DNA of 64,000 nt from Ciona intestinalis (taxonomy: Eukaryota; Chordata; Ascidiacea; Phlebobranchia; Cionidae), in NCBI RefSeq assembly GCF_000224145.3, contig NW_004190338.2, forward strand, positions 243,154-307,153. Direction: 5' to 3'. The notes beneath the pieces were generated by a model. That model made no database searches and was not told the origin of the DNA. It was given only the letters and a program-made list of their open reading frames with translations. The translations under genes were made by a program, and so were the position numbers. Positions 23,128 to 34,683 of this stretch are shown one piece after another (the first letter of the stretch is position 1; every line of letters starts with the position of its first letter).

Positions 23128-24645
23128 AAGTGTCCCCATATACTTAATATTTGTCGTTAATTCTTTGTGTATAACTACCATTATCCAAGTTTTTTACAAA
23201 TTAAATGTGTCTACAATTATAAATGTATCACAGTTATCACACCATGCTTTCCCACTATGATGTGTCCTCTTTGAACTGTAATTTTTGCCGATCATCTGAT
23301 TTGTGCAAATAATGCAAATACAATTATAAAGTAGCACCTTAGTGTGTTGGTGGGGTGGACAGGAGAGAGCAGAAATTAAGGAAGACACAAAGTTTCCATG
23401 ATTATCTTGGTCAGGTTGAACTGCATTTACTGTCCTGATGTGACAATTAAGTTTTTAGCGGAAAACTACGAGCTCTTAAGGCTAAGCAAAAAGAGGTAAA
23501 AAATGTTTGGCACTATAGTGGAATCTTCAGCACATTACGACTAGGCTGATGTTAGAGGTTGGTAGTTAAGGGTTACCGGAGTCTGCAGTTACTAGTTAGC
23601 AAATAACGCAGGGGAAGAATTCTTCACTAGCACCAGATACTTTTAGAAAAATAGAATCCAAAATATCAGGGACTCATGAGAACCATAGTTTTTGAGTAAG
23701 GAGAAGTACTGATCTAAAAATGTGGAAAGAAGTAAAATAAAAAATACTATTTATTTGGCTGAATGTGAAGCCCCTTTTTATGCAAAAAGTTCTATTTTCT
23801 AACAAATATATATATTTTTTTTATAATTCAAACACAGGTATTGTACGCTTTATAGGAACAAGAGAACTGAGCTGTAATGAATAAGCACGCTCCAATTTAT
23901 TATTAACAATAGTATAAAAAGATGTGTGAATACGCATTTTACAACTTTGGGCCATGTGTTGAATTGTAAATTTACACTAATTAACAGCTTGTCGGGCGGT
24001 AAATATGCCATGTTAGAAGTTAATATTAATCTCATGATGTTTAAGTAAAAAATGTTTCAATTGTGACCAAATGTATGAAGTTGTTTTAATGCGTCCGGGG
24101 TTAAATCGCAATGGTTTGATATAGGCGTTATTCGTTGCGTGGATTTCTTCTCAGACTCACACGCTCCAAATTCCGAAACAGTATAAATGCTGTTTCGACA
24201 GTCCGTAAGAGTGGGAACAGTGGTGTAAACGTTGAAGAGAATGGAAACAGATTATAACGTACCGAGTTTGTTGCTTGCCCAGCGGAACAACTACTGTGTA
24301 TTTATTTTAATAAGAGAGGGGGGTTGCTATTACCCTTCTACTTAAAAAAATGCCACTCAAAAGATTGCTGCCAAAGATTGCTGTTTCTGATTATTAAATA
24401 AGCCCCATTTTGTAAAATTATTTGACTATAACACTTGAACCTTAATTGTAACGTCGTGTCGGGGAACGTTTTTAGCTGAGCGGGTAGTAAATTTGGACCG
24501 GGTACAAATTCAACGGTCGGAATAAATCAATCACGACACCGGCCATTTAATAATAAATCAGATACATTTTTTTATTTTATATTTTATTTTATATTTTTAA
24601 ATAAAACGAATGTTATAAATAAATAATTGTAATAACAGGTAAACT
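23128..24645. other. Intergenic DNA between convergent genes
   Basis: Lies between the 3' ends of the nucleotidyltransferase-fold gene (+) and the kelch gene (-). No coding frame supported. Minus-strand AATAAA words occur in the T/A-rich stretch at 24568-24600, about 50-75 bases past the kelch stop codon, and are the likely polyadenylation region of that gene. Confidence 0.5.
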
Positions 24646-27600
24646 TTAACTGCTTGTAAATAAAGTATGAAAATCCTTTATTGGAAATTCGATATTTTTT
24701 CGAAAATTAATCGACTTCGCACTTGATTTCCATCTTGATGACGTCATATCATATTGATACGTGGTGGTGACGTCACCTTTCACGCTGGTTACGGAAACGC
24801 AGTTATGTTCAATGGTGCACGAAAGAGTCATCTTACTTTGGAAGAGTGGAATCTTTTCCGCAGGCAAATTGTTTAACCTTAAAGAATCGTCAAAAGTTAT
24901 AAAATGATGAAAAACAAATTTGTTACCAAAAACTTTATCAATACAGTTCGATGTTTTCTAAATATAATGAAATGTCATTAAAATTTATATTAATATATAA
25001 AATGTTGAAACAAAACAGAAAAATATTACGAAATAATAACCGTATAGCTGGAAAATATTACAAATCAAAAAGTTAAACGTGAAAAAATAATAAATGTCAA
25101 AACTACAAATTCCAACTAAATTTAAATTACAAATAAACTTCCGGATTATTACAAAACAAAATTCGTTTAAAAACTGACTTTATGAATTTTGTTTGGTCGA
25201 GACAAAGTGGTTTGGAAAGTTCGGTCCATCGATCGTAGTTCAGGTCGTTTTCGAAACATCGGAATCCTGATGACGTCATCTGAGTGACGTCATTACACAC
25301 GACGAAAACGCGCGATTTATATGACGTCATCACTGGGTTCGTGCACTGCACTGGTAGAAGAGAACCAGACGAACATCTAAAAATGATCCCATTAGAAAAA
25401 AAAACAGGTATAGTGAGGTCGGGTAAGATGGGACACTTTTGAAACATGATATCCAAATATCCTGGTCCTGTTTTAAACAATTCAAAACGGTCTATTAGAG
25501 TCGCAAGGATACGGTTTTATATTTTTAAATTGTTCACTTTTTATTACCAAATGAATGAGAAAATAGAATGACAAAGTGTCCCATCCTTCCCACCCTACTT
25601 CATGTTTAATTGCAAAATATGCTTCTTTTGTTTAATACGTATATGAAGTCATTTAACCTAAATTCGCCTTAAAAAGATAATACAATTTTTCGTTCAGTGA
25701 CCGCCATTGAAGCAGTTATAAAACGAATTAGTATATCTTTATAAATAAAATATTCTCACTTATTTTTCTCGACATCAAACATCACACATTGCATCGGGTT
25801 GGTCTTTCCTCCGCAGACAACGATCACTTTACGTGAAGTGGTAACTTTGGTGGGGGCTGGTGAACTTTTACTGATATCTGATAACAAAAAAAGTTCAACA
25901 ATGCTGAAATCTTTGTATGTGGTTAAGGTAAGCACTTATACGCTATACTGTACTATGGATATGCGTCAGTACTTGTGCAAGATACTTAATGTTAATTCCT
26001 TTAAATATGCAGTCACCAATAGGTTGTCTAAGATGTCATATTTGTAAAAAAAAAACATGAACCGAAAAGTTACACACGCATAATAAGTCGTAAGCGGGCC
26101 CTTACTTATACGAAGATAAATAAGTTCCAGACATTCACCCATATATATACTAGGGTGGGGGAAGATGGGACGCCTTTAGCACATAATATCCAAATTTCCT
26201 AATCGTGTTTTTAACAATTAACAACGGTCTATGGGAGTTTTAATTTTCTTTGTTTACTACCAAACGGGACGAGAAAAGAGAATGAATAGGTGTCCCATCT
26301 TACCCCCCCTCTACTATATATATATATATGTAACGCTGGCTTAAGCAGTTGATTTAAAACTTGCCTTTTTCTTGGTTAACTTTTTTCGCATTAACTGTAT
26401 TATGTCTTGGAGATTTATTTCTCTGCGTTTTATGTTTTGCTTCTTCAAACCCAGCAGTTATAGCAGAAGTCAAACGATGTCCAAACGTCTTTTTCCTGTT
26501 CGGTGATGCTGGTGGTTTGGTTTTGCTCGTTTCGCTCTAAAAATACAAAAACCTTTTTTAGAAAACCTATGTGTCATTGGGCGATTCAATTAACGAACAT
26601 TGCTCTAATCCAGTAGTTTCAAATGAGTTTTTCAAATTGTCAGCCATGTAGTAAAAAAAAGCACTAACGAAGGTAAAAATGTGACAACTAAGCAGGCACG
26701 AGGTGTTTGAAACAAGATAACTGTATTATAATTATCCTTCCCGCTACGTCAGGATGATATCTACAATTAATTATTCATATTTTTTTAAGGTACCAAACTT
26801 AGTTTTATCAAAACTTCATTAAACTACATTTAAATACTCTGCTATTAATCGCAGCGCTATACCTTGTCCAAGTCCGACAGCGATGACGTAACGCGTCGTG
26901 ATGACGTCATCACGCATGACGTAGCGGCATGGTAATAGCTTGGGCTGATAAGTGAAGCAACCAACTTCCAGTTACGGGGACCATTATCAGGGTTAAGGTC
27001 CAACATCTCAATGGAAGAAGTAGGACAACATTCGACTGAACCTGTAAGCAGAAATGCGAAATGGTCAGTGGACATATATACCAGCTATTTGCTGGATGTA
27101 TATAGTCGGTCATAGCGAAATGGAAACCGCTATAGCGCATAACATCAGATATTTCTAGTCGTGTTTTTAGGAAATAACAACGCTCTTTTATGGTCGCGTG
27201 GATGCAGGTATGTAATTCTGTAAGAAATATTTGTTTACTGCCAAACGGGACTAAAGGAGAATGAAAACATGGATCATCTTACCCCAACCTACTATATATG
27301 ATATTGCTTATCCTAATATAATACAGCATGCCAGAAAATGTGTGCGAATATGTGACAAAGTAATCCTTACACCTGCAGCTTATTGTTAGTGTAGCGTGAG
27401 AAGGTTTACCTTTATCAAAAGTTTCATTTAAACCACCGACCGCGTACAACACCCCTTCCAATTGTATAAGTGAGAAATGCGACCTCCGTAATCTCATGTC
27501 AGCCACAAAACTCCACTTCGAGTCTTCGTACCTGAAGGTAACGGAATGTATAAATGTAACTTATTTATTCTGGCGTGGCAGGGCAACGACAGTTATAACA

Positions 27601-30600
27601 CGGGTGTTATATTTCATATAGAAACCTGTGCCCGCTTATGAGTTACCACATATGTAACTTTGTGGGCGTTTATTTTTAGGGTATTTTACTTTTTTTATTG
27701 CATGGCATTTGGATAACCTGAAATTCTAAACGACCACTAAATTGGAGCAGTCGTTTGAGGTGCCCTGCCCCAAAACACATATGCGCCCACAATGATATTA
27801 ACACCAAAACATATTTTGTTTATGGGTGCGCCTTACCACTATAAGCTGGTGCAAAGTTAAGTTTTTTAATACGTGACGTGGTATTACGTCATTAAAAGGT
27901 GAATGTAATATGACGTCATTTAATAGGCTCACTTGTAAACGTCAGCGCAAGTACGGATGTTCTTTATTGCGTCACTTCCTCCTGCGACGTAAAGCGCTCC
28001 ACCGTATGACGTCACGGCGTAACCGCGACCGGTCAAGGGTGACGACGTCATTGTTTCCCAGCGACTTTCGTTTGGATCCGGACTGCAGAAGGTAATTGGT
28101 TAAGGTATAAACAATTTTCAAAATTGATTACTTGTAAAAGCAGTGCGCTGCGCGCCACAATTGCTTATAAAAAACAACGGCGTATCCCTTACCTGCAAAT
28201 CCAGGTTTTCATTCTTTTCTCTTCTTCCCGAGTGATAAGACATCGCATCTTGCTCTCAGGAGCCGGAGGATGATCAACATAAACCTTGAAAGAGGAGAGT
28301 TGTTTCATGGAGGAACTCCTTCGAGGAAGAAGATTCGATTTCGTTCGTATTGCTTCCTCGACACGATCTCGGATGCTCTGTGCGACAAAAGTAAAAAATG
28401 TATTCAGTTTGGTTATAACTGAAAGAGACGTCAAGTATAAATAAATAATTGAAATTACACTCTCAGCGCGTGGCGGTTCAACGACAGTCGTTTTAACACA
28501 AGCTTTGTTTTATAAACACCCAATGCCGGCTTACGAGTTACCGAATATATAACGTTGTTGGTGATTAAGATTATTTTTAATGCATGGAACCCCATAAAAG
28601 AGATCAAGAAAACATACGCCCACAACAATAAATTGTTGTTTTTTTTCTATCATAAACAGAACTTAAATTGGCGGGGCAAAAATAGTCAAAAAAGAAAACC
28701 AAATTATAATAAAAAATATGTTTGTTTCAAGTGACATATTTTAGGCACGAAACAAACCTTTTCTAAAACAATAGCCATTTCTTTAGAGACGAGGTTGTTT
28801 AGCACCCCGATCTTTAAATTCGAGAACTGAACAAATTTCATCACTCGTGATGTCATAATGGGTATTCGTGACGTAGGTGCGTGTACGAGCCAGTTCAAAA
28901 TGGCGTTGTAGAAAAGATGCTCGAGGTCGGGATCACGTGACCGGGCTGTCTTCAATGACTCGGAGCTGATGAGTCGGTTAAGTTCCTGTAAACAATGATC
29001 ATACGGTATTTTATAAATGTCATTTCTATGGGGTTGGGTGCCTAGTTGTTTTATGTTAAGTGGTTTCATTTAAAGAGTGAAAAATTTAGATTGGTTTTAA
29101 AATAAAATAATATTCTTTTAAGCTTGAGGAACAAAATTAAAAAAAAACAGAACGAAACAAATTTAAAGATTTTTGATGGATCCCACATCCGATGACTACG
29201 GTTTAGACTTTAGAGTCTAATTCTTACTGTTCTGCTTCTAATTATGTACGATTCACGAACCAGTGATGTAAGTTCCCTAAATGCTTTTGTTTCAGCCACC
29301 TCCCAAAAGTGCGAGATCGCGAACTTTCGGCTTTCTTCGCGCAGTTTCGGACAGCCGTATGTCGCCGCCATTTTGTAAGCTACCAGCACGTTGGCCGGAG
29401 AAAAGAAGTTGTTAAACCCTCCACAGTGTCGGTCTAGGTAGTTAGTACATTGCTCAGCAACAAACGGGATTTTAAATCTTCGTGAAGCTCGCAGAACGCT
29501 CACTACGTTGTCACGGTCGATTGAGCACTAAAAATCATGCTGACACGTTATGGTTTTTAAAAATTAACTCCAGATTTGCATTTGGGTGCGCTATACATGT
29601 TACACTTAATAAAAAAAGGTAACAAAATAATACTTGACGCTATGGGTAATAGTTGTATAATGTCTATGGCGCATTGCAGCGACTGAATATGCATTATGAC
29701 ATGGAAGATTTTGAAAATACCATATAGTGTTGGTTGGGGTAAGATGGACGATGTTTTCGTATAGTAGGGTGGGGGGAGATGGGACACATTTAGCACACTA
29801 TATCAAAATATCTTGATTTAAACAAATAACAACGGTCTATGGGAATCGTGAGAATACGGTTTTATAGTCATATGAATTTCGTTTGTTTACTACCAAATGT
29901 AACGAGAAAATAGAATGATAAGGTGTCCCATCTTTCCCCACCCTAATATACTCCTTTACCGTCCCACTTGGTTGTAAACAAAAAATATTTACAAAAGAGC
30001 TAAAAAGCGTTGTTACAAATGAGTTTTACGTGCTTATAAATAACCGTATATTCGTCATACCTAAATTTAGAAGAATAAATTTCTAACCTGCCCTGTGTAT
30101 ATGAACCGCACCAACTCCAGCATTGCTACGTCATCAACTTTAGTGAGCGCTATTTCACTCGATGAGAATCTGTCTAAGATTGCTCGAAATATTGGACTAC
30201 TGGCCGCCATTATAACACGGTGGCAGCGAATTTTTGAGTTGCCAACCGTTAAAATAAGATCACAGAAACGGCCTTGCTCTCTTAGAGAGTTCAATCCTGT
30301 TAAAAAAGTTAACATTTTAAACGTGACATTACGCTTTTATTAAAAAAAACGTTCCCTTCCAATTTACCTTTAAGTAATTCCGGCACTGTCTTGCTGTAGA
30401 AACGAATTGTAAGCACGTCTTTGCAGATTCTAGTTCGTAGCGAGTTTTGTCTGCTTTTGATCGTGCTATTACTGCTCTTGTCGGTTGCTGAAGATTTTGA
30501 AATGATAGATTCGTTTGAATTTGTGAGTTTCCAACGGTCCGGGGTGCACGGTCGTTGGGGGCTGGTTTTCAATACGCGAGGCCAAGTGCCGTTTCCACCT

Positions 30601-32627
30601 TCCGAATTTATAAGTTTCTGTAACGGGAAGATGCGAGGAAGACTTGGAGGAACATCTATAAACGCTGAGAGTAAAATAGGATAACGCTGTAACTGATCAC
30701 TTGATGATCTTGGGCGAGCCATCAAGTCGTCGTCAAAGGAACGACTCGAAATTTGCCGAAGTCGTTTCGGTGTAAGTTTCTCTCCGTTCAGCAACTTCAT
30801 TTCCTTTCCTTTCGTTCTCCCATGCTCACCTAAGTCGTCTGCTTTGTGAATCCTCACTTCCGGAAGAGACGGAGCCCTGGTTTCTTTTCTTGGAGGATCG
30901 TCAAGCTTTTTTACCGAGCCTGTACTTGACGCGTCCGAGAGTCTGCGCAAATCTTCTACGGATTGGTTCAGGGGAGTCCCGGAGCGACTGTGGAATGTCA
31001 GTCGAATCGAGTTACGTTTCGATAATTCGCTGTCGATTTTCAGCTCATTGGCCACATCCTCGTTGGTCCTGTCTTCCGTGGGTGATTCACCCTAACAAGT
31101 AGTTTATATGAAACGTAATTAACGCCATTTCAGATATTACAAATTTGCAAAATTATTTTCTGTATAGGTGTTAGTAGGAGGACCTAAAATTAAAGCTAGA
31201 TTTGGCCCATTATACTCCAACACCCAGACTGCTTATATACACGCGTATAAATGGACGTGTCGTTAAATTCTTCACGTGTCCCTAGTGTGCTGCTAGTTTT
31301 CACCAAAGGTCTTTACAAGACATTGAACTTACTAGTTTAAAAGGGGGGGCTTCGCTTTGTTGCTGTGGTTCGTCGAAAGATTCGTCGTCAAAATTTGCCA
31401 TCCTTGAAAGTCTGGGTCGATTCGTTGTTTTGGGGGGATTCGTTGGAACTTTGGCTAAATACATTTCGAATCAACCATATTAGTTTAGATACATTTAAAT
31501 AGAAATGTTCAAATTCCTACAAAGAAAACAATATCGTGTTTTATTACAATACTTTCAAGTTTTTTAGATTTATTTCTTAACTCAATGTATGCTGACAAAA
31601 ACATAAAAAAATATTCCAAAATTATCAACTATATACAAACTCTATACCCAACACTGTACTTACCCGTACAATGTGGAATTTGATCCAAGAGTTTGGTCGT
31701 CATTCTTAGCAGGGAGGGAACTTGAAGGACACGAGAGGCGCTGTGTATCTTTTTAATGACGTCATATGTAACTTCTGTGCTTCCACTGTCAAAACCAAAG
31801 ATCTATTTAGTTATTGTTAAGTATAAATCTATTTTGTGGTATTTCCGTTTGTTAAAAGAAAATTGTCAGTGTTGAAAAGCCACAATTAAGGTGGCTATAC
31901 ACAGTATCCGACATGCGAATTCGCTTGCGAAGTCGTATGCAAACCCATTACCGAGTTCGGCATGCGGCAGCGAAATCCGGACAAAACGGACGAATTCCGG
32001 ATACTGTGTACAGCCACCTGCTGTATGCTTCTTTTTCTACGCGGCCGGAGGGTCAGCCAAGCTATATTGCATCAGCGTCCTAATAGGTGTATCCAGACTT
32101 AATGTATGGGACACTGTATTGTCCGTTTTTGTCTGACCTTTATGAACCAATTACCACAATTTTTTTCCTGACACTCACGCATGTTACAGGTATATATATC
32201 ACCGGGCGTCGTATAAAAATCTTATAGTTATCGCACAATAAAGGCTAGTTATAACCTTTAGCTTAGTTATATATAAAACTACGAATACCTGTAAACGAAG
32301 TGGACTAGTTCCCGTAATGCTTCAGGTGGTATCACCTCGGCGTTCATAAGGTTCTCTTTCTTAACAAAAACATCTCGCATTACGGGGCTTACAGCTGCTA
32401 GAACGACCCTGTTTGCTTTGATCGTTTTGTCTTGATACGTGAACGTTATGTCCGACATCGTGCCCATTTTCTGCAGCCATCTGATACCAGCTAGCAGCTT
32501 TCCCGAATGGTCTTCGTCTGTAACTCGCCACTGTGCTGGGCCCAAGAAAGCGGAGGACTTGTTCACCGACAGCGAAGAAATATTACTTGTGCTGCTACTG
32601 CTTTTGAGCGTTGCAGAAGAAATATTC
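24646..32627 (-). CDS. Kelch-repeat protein with two BTB domains and a BACK domain (about 1100+ aa)
   Basis: Minus-strand exons, all joining in phase: 32627-32289, 31785-31664, 31454-31333, 31091-30368, 30296-30088, 29527-29228, 28985-28758, 28377-28193, 28082-27933, 27531-27410, 27041-26863, 26536-26365, 25877-25760, 25376-25179, 24877-24646 (TAA at 24646-24648). The first exon encodes a BTB domain (MSDITFTYQDKTIKANRVVL); a Ser/Arg-rich linker of over 250 residues follows. A second BTB (QGRFCDLILTVGNSKIRCH), BACK (LEHLFYNAILNWLVHAP) and kelch blades (GGALYVAGGSDA, GVLYAVGGLNETF, KVIVVCGGKTNP) complete it. Typical BTB-BACK-kelch proteins are cullin-3 substrate adaptors with one BTB; two are unusual. 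The 5' start is not settled: the first exon begins at an AG near 32627-32630 and has no clear ATG. The intron after 26365 uses a GC donor; otherwise the frame would stop at 26354. Confidence 0.88.
25410..25600 (+). mobile_element. ~190 bp TIR element in a kelch-gene intron
   Basis: Ends GAGGTCGGGTAAGATGGGAC and GTCCCATCCTTCCCACCC, with the core TGTTTTAAACAATTCAAAAC. It lies about 35 bases from the exon ending at 25376. Confidence 0.85.
26149..26317 (+). mobile_element. TIR element in a kelch-gene intron, internal deletion
   Basis: Intact ends TAGGGTGGGGGAAGATGGGA and GTGTCCCATCTTACCCCCCC. Shorter than the family norm because the stretch after the 'tatgggag' block is missing. Placed in the GC-AG intron between 26364 and 25878. 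Confidence 0.85.
26675..26765 (-). mobile_element. SINE-like repeat fragment
   Basis: Contains AACTAAGCAGGCACGAGGTG and CCCGCTACGTCAGGATGA, the reverse complement of the left part of the SINE-like family. It sits in an intron of the kelch gene. Confidence 0.5.
27100..27298 (+). mobile_element. Decayed TIR element, GGATCATC subtype
   Basis: Retains GCGCATAACATCAGATATTT, TAACAACGCTCTTTTATGG, TTTGTTTACTGCCAAACGG and right end GGATCATCTTACCCCAACC. The left terminus is not recognisable. Confidence 0.65.
27545..27800 (+). mobile_element. SINE-like interspersed repeat in a kelch-gene intron
   Basis: Shares ordered blocks with the copy at 14535: TGTAACTTATTTATTCTGGC, GCGTGGCAGGGCAACGACAG, GCTTATGAGTTACCACATA, GACCACTAAATTGGAGCAG and ACACATATGCGCCCACAATG. 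Confidence 0.7.
28440..28640 (+). mobile_element. SINE-like interspersed repeat in a kelch-gene intron
   Basis: A shorter, more diverged copy: GCGTGGCGGTTCAACGACAG, CCGGCTTACGAGTTACCG and ACATACGCCCACAACAATAA. The segment with the 'gaccactgggttgg' block is deleted. Confidence 0.6.
29730..30055 (-). mobile_element. TIR element interrupted by a second element of the same superfamily
   Basis: The outer element begins TTGGTTGGGGTAAGATGGAC and resumes after the insertion with CCGTCCCACTTGGTTGTAAA and GTTGTTACAAATGAG. The inner copy occupies 29763-29946. The right end of the outer copy is eroded, so its limit is approximate. Confidence 0.7.
29763..29946 (+). mobile_element. ~185 bp TIR element nested inside another
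   Basis: Clean ends TAGGGTGGGGGGAGATGGGA and GTCCCATCTTTCCCCACCC. TA is present on both sides, as expected for a TA target duplication. It interrupts an older reverse-oriented copy, giving a relative age for the two insertions. Confidence 0.85.
31889..32019. mobile_element. 131 bp element with ~22 bp terminal inverted repeats
   Basis: Left end AGGTGGCTATACACAGTATC is the near-perfect reverse complement of the right end, which contains GATACTGTGTACAGCCACCT. The inside is GC-richer (CATGCG, CGGACAAAACGGACG) than the surroundings. It is unrelated to the ~190 bp family and too small to code. It lies in the kelch-gene intron between 31785 and 32289. Confidence 0.8.
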
Positions 32628-32689
32628 CTGCTACAGTTCGGAAATAATGTTTTAGAAACTTTGGGCGTCCGCAGGGTACATGGTTTAGT

Positions 32690-32880
32690 TTTAATAGGTT
32701 ATGGTAATAATATGGTTCATGTTTTTATTCTCTCTAAACGCTTCGTGTGGCAGTTAACAAAGAATATTTTAAGATTTATTTAATTGTTTTCTCACGACTT
32801 TAAAAAAAGCGATGTTAAATACCCGATGGAAATTGTAGTACATTATGTACTAACATCATCCATCTTACCCCACATTATAC
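32690..32880 (-). mobile_element. Decayed TIR element just upstream of the first kelch-gene exon
   Basis: Keeps GTTAACAAAGAATATTTTAA, CTCACGACTTTAAAA and the right end CATCCATCTTACCCCACAT. It ends about 60 bases upstream (minus-strand sense) of the first exon and may limit or supply upstream sequence of the gene. Confidence 0.6.
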
Positions 32881-34683
32881 ACTTATCATCTACTGTAGTT
32901 ACAAGCATATACATCTGTTGTGTTAAAGTTAGAACAACATCTACTACGATAACAACAGGGTAAAGAAAAGTTTAGGGCTTTTTGTCCTAATACCGGATTC
33001 AGACATGTTGACACGCTTACCGCGTGATATATTTCAAACGGTGGCGAAAATCTGTTTCGGGTATTAAACCATACCATATCACAGGGCATATAGGAAGTCG
33101 TGCAACCAACGTGTACATTTGTAATCCTACCTCTTGTTTGATATCGGTATGTGCAGCGGCATGATTAGTTGTTGCTTTTATTACGTCATAGCAGCGTCAT
33201 TGTTTCCGCAACAGTAACAACGATCAAATGTCACAACAAAACACAACTGCGTCTTACCAGTTTTAATGAATCAGATATTCCTATATAAATCTTTAACAGC
33301 AGACTTTAATTGGCTTCATAGTACAAACTCAAATTCTATCTGAGTTTAAAAACAAATATAACCAGTCGCCTGCGAAAACCGCACAGAGATTAATTTGACC
33401 AACTTAAAACTGTCTGAACCTGGTAAAAGCCGCACGTTCCCTCATCGGTTTACACTTAATCTTACACGACCTTGCTTCTCACGTTAGCCAAACCTCAACT
33501 GTTACACTTGTTATTTAAGGTCTGGATAGTTTAACTGACTTGAAAATTTACCTTTATCTAAGCACTTGGTAAAACTGAGCATCTGTAATGGCTAAGCTAT
33601 TCGCTAAATATATAATACACTTGTACCTCCGTCGCTAGGAACTCATTTAAGCCATTTATGATCGTAATTGCTACATGCACGGCAACATCGGCAAGCTTGC
33701 GGGTAGCTATTTGTACGGCATAATTACACACCGTTTGATGAGACTTATTCTCATTCATTCGATAGCAAAAACGGAAGACTGGAGGGTACGTGGTCACGGA
33801 AGCGCCTACAGCACACACACGCAAACGCGCGCAATTTAAGCGCATACACCCGCGGCTAAAATGCTATAAATCAGAATCTCTAAACAAATATCAATTTCAC
33901 ACTGTGCGTCGATTGATTGAGATTAAACATCATATACTTGTCTTGAATATATCTGCCTAAACAACGAGACTTACGGTTCAAAAGTTGACGCTAACTATAG
34001 CATATCCAAACAATATCTTGGAAACGTATGGTCTCATGCAGAAGAATAGTTTATTCGATGAACTAAACGGTAACAGTACCTCGAAACGCTCTTATAGATA
34101 TACTTTAGTTTCCATTGATTTTATACCCGCAATGACATGTCACCTTACCAAAACAAAACGTAACTGTCATGGAATATAACAGCGAGAAAAAAAGTGCAAT
34201 TTTGGGAAAAATTTGCTTTGAAATGTTTGTCCATTTTTTAAGGTACGCTATAAAACAAAATCTTAAATATGGATTTACAGAGAAAATAAATACGAATATT
34301 TCGCTTACGTATCAGGTAATACATGTAATAGCCATGATTACGACAGTAACATGCCTAACACTTGGTGACTATGCAGCATTAAATGCAGAAAAAGCTACAC
34401 AACCCAACACAATTAGAATCTTCGACACAGCACCTGTTACTAGCAGCATATATGTGTAAATTAGATTAGAGAATTAAAATTGCCGTGAATTGAACTAAAA
34501 AACCTACATAGTGATTTGTTAGACAATTAATTGGAACAGGGTGCTGTTGTAGTGAATTTTGTAATGTGTTTCATTTTAGTGCTACAGTAATATAAAGGCC
34601 TGCCTATGTTTCTTTACCACAGGAAACATAATACATTTGGAACATGTAAGTCTGACAGAGAAAATTCGAACCTAGATATTGGT
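32881..34683. other. Interval upstream of the kelch gene and downstream of the dynein gene
   Basis: Should contain the promoter and any 5' exons of the kelch gene and the 3' UTR of the dynein intermediate chain gene. I cannot support an exon. One minus-strand frame (33845-33627, with a GTACAAG donor-like end) looks helical, but its phase does not fit the kelch first exon. Confidence 0.4.

Noticed and set aside
25127..25178. Extension of the kelch exon to a stop at 25127
   Set aside because: A GT donor after 25179 joins in phase to the terminal exon 24877-24646, which carries a further kelch-like strand; the read-through is the less likely ending.
27910..28095. Plus-strand Arg-rich open frame
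   Set aside because: Antisense of a kelch exon (28082-27933) on the minus strand.
33627..33845. Helical-looking minus-strand frame (MNENKSHQTVCNYAVQI) ending in a GTACAAG donor-like site
   Set aside because: Its phase does not fit the first kelch-gene exon, and no homology was recognised, so it could be chance.
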